The notes under the pieces were generated by a model. That model did not search any database and was not told the origin of the DNA. It saw nothing but the letters and a program-made list of their open reading frames with translations. The position numbers and the translations under genes were made by a program. From positions 1-64,000 of the forward strand of contig NZ_WOYF01000014.1 of NCBI RefSeq assembly GCF_009800925.1: a DNA stretch of 64,000 nucleotides, given 5' to 3'. The stretch is from Budvicia diplopodorum (GTDB taxonomy: Bacteria; Pseudomonadota; Gammaproteobacteria; Enterobacterales; Enterobacteriaceae). Shown piece by piece: positions 62,596 to 64,000 of this stretch (the stretch's first letter is position 1; each line of letters starts with the position of its first letter).

Positions 62596-63030
62596 CTATA
62601 CCTGTAAGCTAAAGGTGACCGGCCCGTCATTCACCAAAGAAACCTGCATATCGGCCGCAAATACGCCATTCTCGGTAGGAACGCTTAGCCTACAGCGCTG
62701 GCTAAAATAGTCATATAGCCGCTCAGCATCCTGCGGCGTAGCGCCGCGGGAAAAACTCGGTCGCATTCCCTTTTGGGTATCAGCCACCAGCGTAAACTGG
62801 GAAACCACCAGCACGCTGCCTCCGGCCTGCTGAACGTTCAGATTCATCTTACCCAGCTCATCGCTAAAAATGCGATAGCCCAGAACGCGCTCGCACAGGC
62901 GATCGGCCTTTTGCGGCGTATCCTCTTTCTCTACGCCCAGTAATACCAATAGCCCTTTATCAATAGCGCCAACTGTCTGGCCGTCGACCGCTACGTCAGC
63001 GCGAGTGACTCGCTGAATTAACGCAATCAT
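62596..63030 (-). CDS. dtd: D-aminoacyl-tRNA deacylase Dtd
   Basis: Removes D-amino acids wrongly attached to tRNA. The 144 residues (E. coli 145) start [17 protein letters not shown] and contain the [20 protein letters not shown] active-site region and the cis-Pro motif [11 protein letters not shown] at the C terminus. Its start overlaps the yihY stop by four bases (ATGA type), so translation is coupled; fabY follows. Confidence 0.96.
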   Translation of the reverse strand: MIALIQRVTRADVAVDGQTVGAIDKGLLVLLGVEKEDTPQKADRLCERVLGYRIFSDELGKMNLNVQQAGGSVLVVSQFTLVADTQKGMRPSFSRGATPQDAERLYDYFSQRCRLSVPTENGVFAADMQVSLVNDGPVTFSLQV

Positions 63031-63920
63031 TGTTTTTCCGTTCCTGAATTAGCATCACGATTAGTTTGGTAATCTTCCCGTAGCCTACGGTAATCGCCTA
63101 ACGTCACCGTAACTTCAGCGCCAAACAGCACCACGCACCAGCTGAGATACACCCAAACGAACAAAATCGGTATCACCGCCAGTACCCCATAAATCAGTTG
63201 ATAAGAGGGGAACATCGTGACGTATAAACCAAACCCCTTTTTACATAGCTCAAACAACAGCGCACTAACCATCGCGCCAATCGCCGCGTCTTTTGCCGGA
63301 ACGCTGACGGTAGGCACAATGCTGTAAATTAGCCAAAAGGAGACAAAAGAGAGGATCAGTGGAAATATTCGCAAAACGCGATCGCCAACGCTGCCGAGCC
63401 CGCCAACGTCTAACCAGCTCAGCGATAGCAAATAAGAGCTGATGGCCATGCTGGCCCCGACCAAAAGCGGGCCCAGCGTCAGTACCATCCAGTAAACGGC
63501 AAAGGAGTAAACGATGGGCCTTTGGCGCTCGCTTCGCCAGATAGAATTCAGTGCAGAATCAACCGAGCTAATCAACAAGAGTGCCGTCACAATCAGCCCG
63601 CAGGTGCCTATGGCGGTCATCTTGTTAGAATTAGCGACAAACTGTTCAAGATATTGCTGAATAGTTTCACTGGCTGCCGGAACAAAATTAGTAAAAACAA
63701 AGGCCTTTAGCTGAATGCTGACCTCAGAAAACATCGGGAAGGCGGCAAACAGCGCAAATACGACGGTAATCAGCGGCACCAGCGACAGCAGAGAAACATA
63801 AGCCAGATTGCCTGCCATCATCTGAAGCCGATCGCGTTTTGCTCTTTTCCATAGCAGCTGCCCGTAAGCCACCATCGGTTTGATTTCTTTTGGCCCGCGA
63901 ATATGGGATAAATGTGACAT
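63027..63920 (-). CDS. yihY: YihY/UPF0761 family inner-membrane protein
   Basis: Integral membrane protein of 297 residues with about six hydrophobic segments (near 43-65, 100-120, 140-165, 185-205, 215-235 and 245-270) and the family motifs [14 protein letters not shown] and [14 protein letters not shown]. coli YihY (290) was once called RNase BN, wrongly; its role is unknown. It is the first gene of yihY-dtd-fabY, as in E. coli. Confidence 0.94.
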   Translation of the reverse strand: MSHLSHIRGPKEIKPMVAYGQLLWKRAKRDRLQMMAGNLAYVSLLSLVPLITVVFALFAAFPMFSEVSIQLKAFVFTNFVPAASETIQQYLEQFVANSNKMTAIGTCGLIVTALLLISSVDSALNSIWRSERQRPIVYSFAVYWMVLTLGPLLVGASMAISSYLLSLSWLDVGGLGSVGDRVLRIFPLILSFVSFWLIYSIVPTVSVPAKDAAIGAMVSALLFELCKKGFGLYVTMFPSYQLIYGVLAVIPILFVWVYLSWCVVLFGAEVTVTLGDYRRLREDYQTNRDANSGTEKQ

Positions 63921-64000
63921 GAATTTCTCGCTTAGTATCGGATAAGGCTGACTTACCGCAAACCCGATGGCCCGTTGCTCCGCTAGCCATTACGGCTGAC

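Noticed and set aside
63921-64000. The right edge as the tail of an upstream gene such as yihX
   Set aside because: One minus-strand frame is open through the edge but shows no recognisable C-terminal sequence and runs on into yihY out of frame; the 80 bases are too few to decide.

Overview
The window is a chromosomal segment of a gammaproteobacterium of the order Enterobacterales. Nearly every housekeeping protein reads at full length against its Escherichia coli counterpart, and the order (rrn-murI-btuB-trmA-yijD-fabR-oxyR-arg-ppc; metF-metLB/metJ-rpmE-priA-cytR-ftsN-hslVU-menA-rraA-zapB-glpFKX; pyrE-rph-yicC; ligB-gmk-rpoZ-spoT-trmH-recG-xanP-yicH; fabY-dtd-yihY) is the enterobacterial backbone. 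Three traits point away from Escherichia and towards the Yersiniaceae/Budviciaceae side of the order: a short-type argG inside an argCBGH operon, a peroxiredoxin-glutaredoxin fusion beside oxyR, and ERIC elements. The exact genus cannot be fixed from this sequence alone.

Layout. 1-6.6 kb: paired rRNA promoters firing off the left edge, murI, btuB under a cobalamin riboswitch, trmA, yijD-fabR and oxyR (sthA, usual between fabR and oxyR, is missing). 6.7-12.9 kb: accessory stretch with the Prx-Grx fusion, a flavin disulfide reductase, debris of two broken genes (kptA-like and phosphopentomutase-like), an OmpX/Ail-type porin, an ERIC element and a two-gene polyol uptake/oxidation unit. 13-27.7 kb: arginine genes with paired ARG boxes, ppc, a 213-bp palindromic repeat, and the methionine genes metF, metL, metB and metJ with tandem met boxes. 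27.5-40.7 kb: rpmE, priA, cytR, ftsN, heat-shock hslVU, menA, rraA, zapB and the glycerol genes. 40.8-49.9 kb: pyrE, rph and yicC, then an envelope-flavoured accessory stretch (orphan lipoprotein, DUF1328 protein, exported zinc deacylase, membrane C39-like peptidase, mltB, an orphan protein, a hexapeptide acyltransferase). 49.9-64 kb: ligB, gmk-rpoZ-spoT-trmH-recG, xanP with a PurR-like box, yicH, fabY and dtd-yihY.

How the parts work together: methionine control may extend to vitamin B12 uptake, because two tandem met-box-like octamers sit between the -35 and -10 of the btuB promoter. OxyR faces a peroxidase/reductase pair that it plausibly controls. The gmk-rpoZ-spoT string links guanine nucleotides to ppGpp.

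The observations most worth following are an intergenic repeat family found four times (one full inverted-repeat copy, three partial), mostly just downstream of hairpin terminators; the btuB met boxes; and the envelope island between yicC and ligB. I found no tRNA, CRISPR array, transposase or prophage gene.
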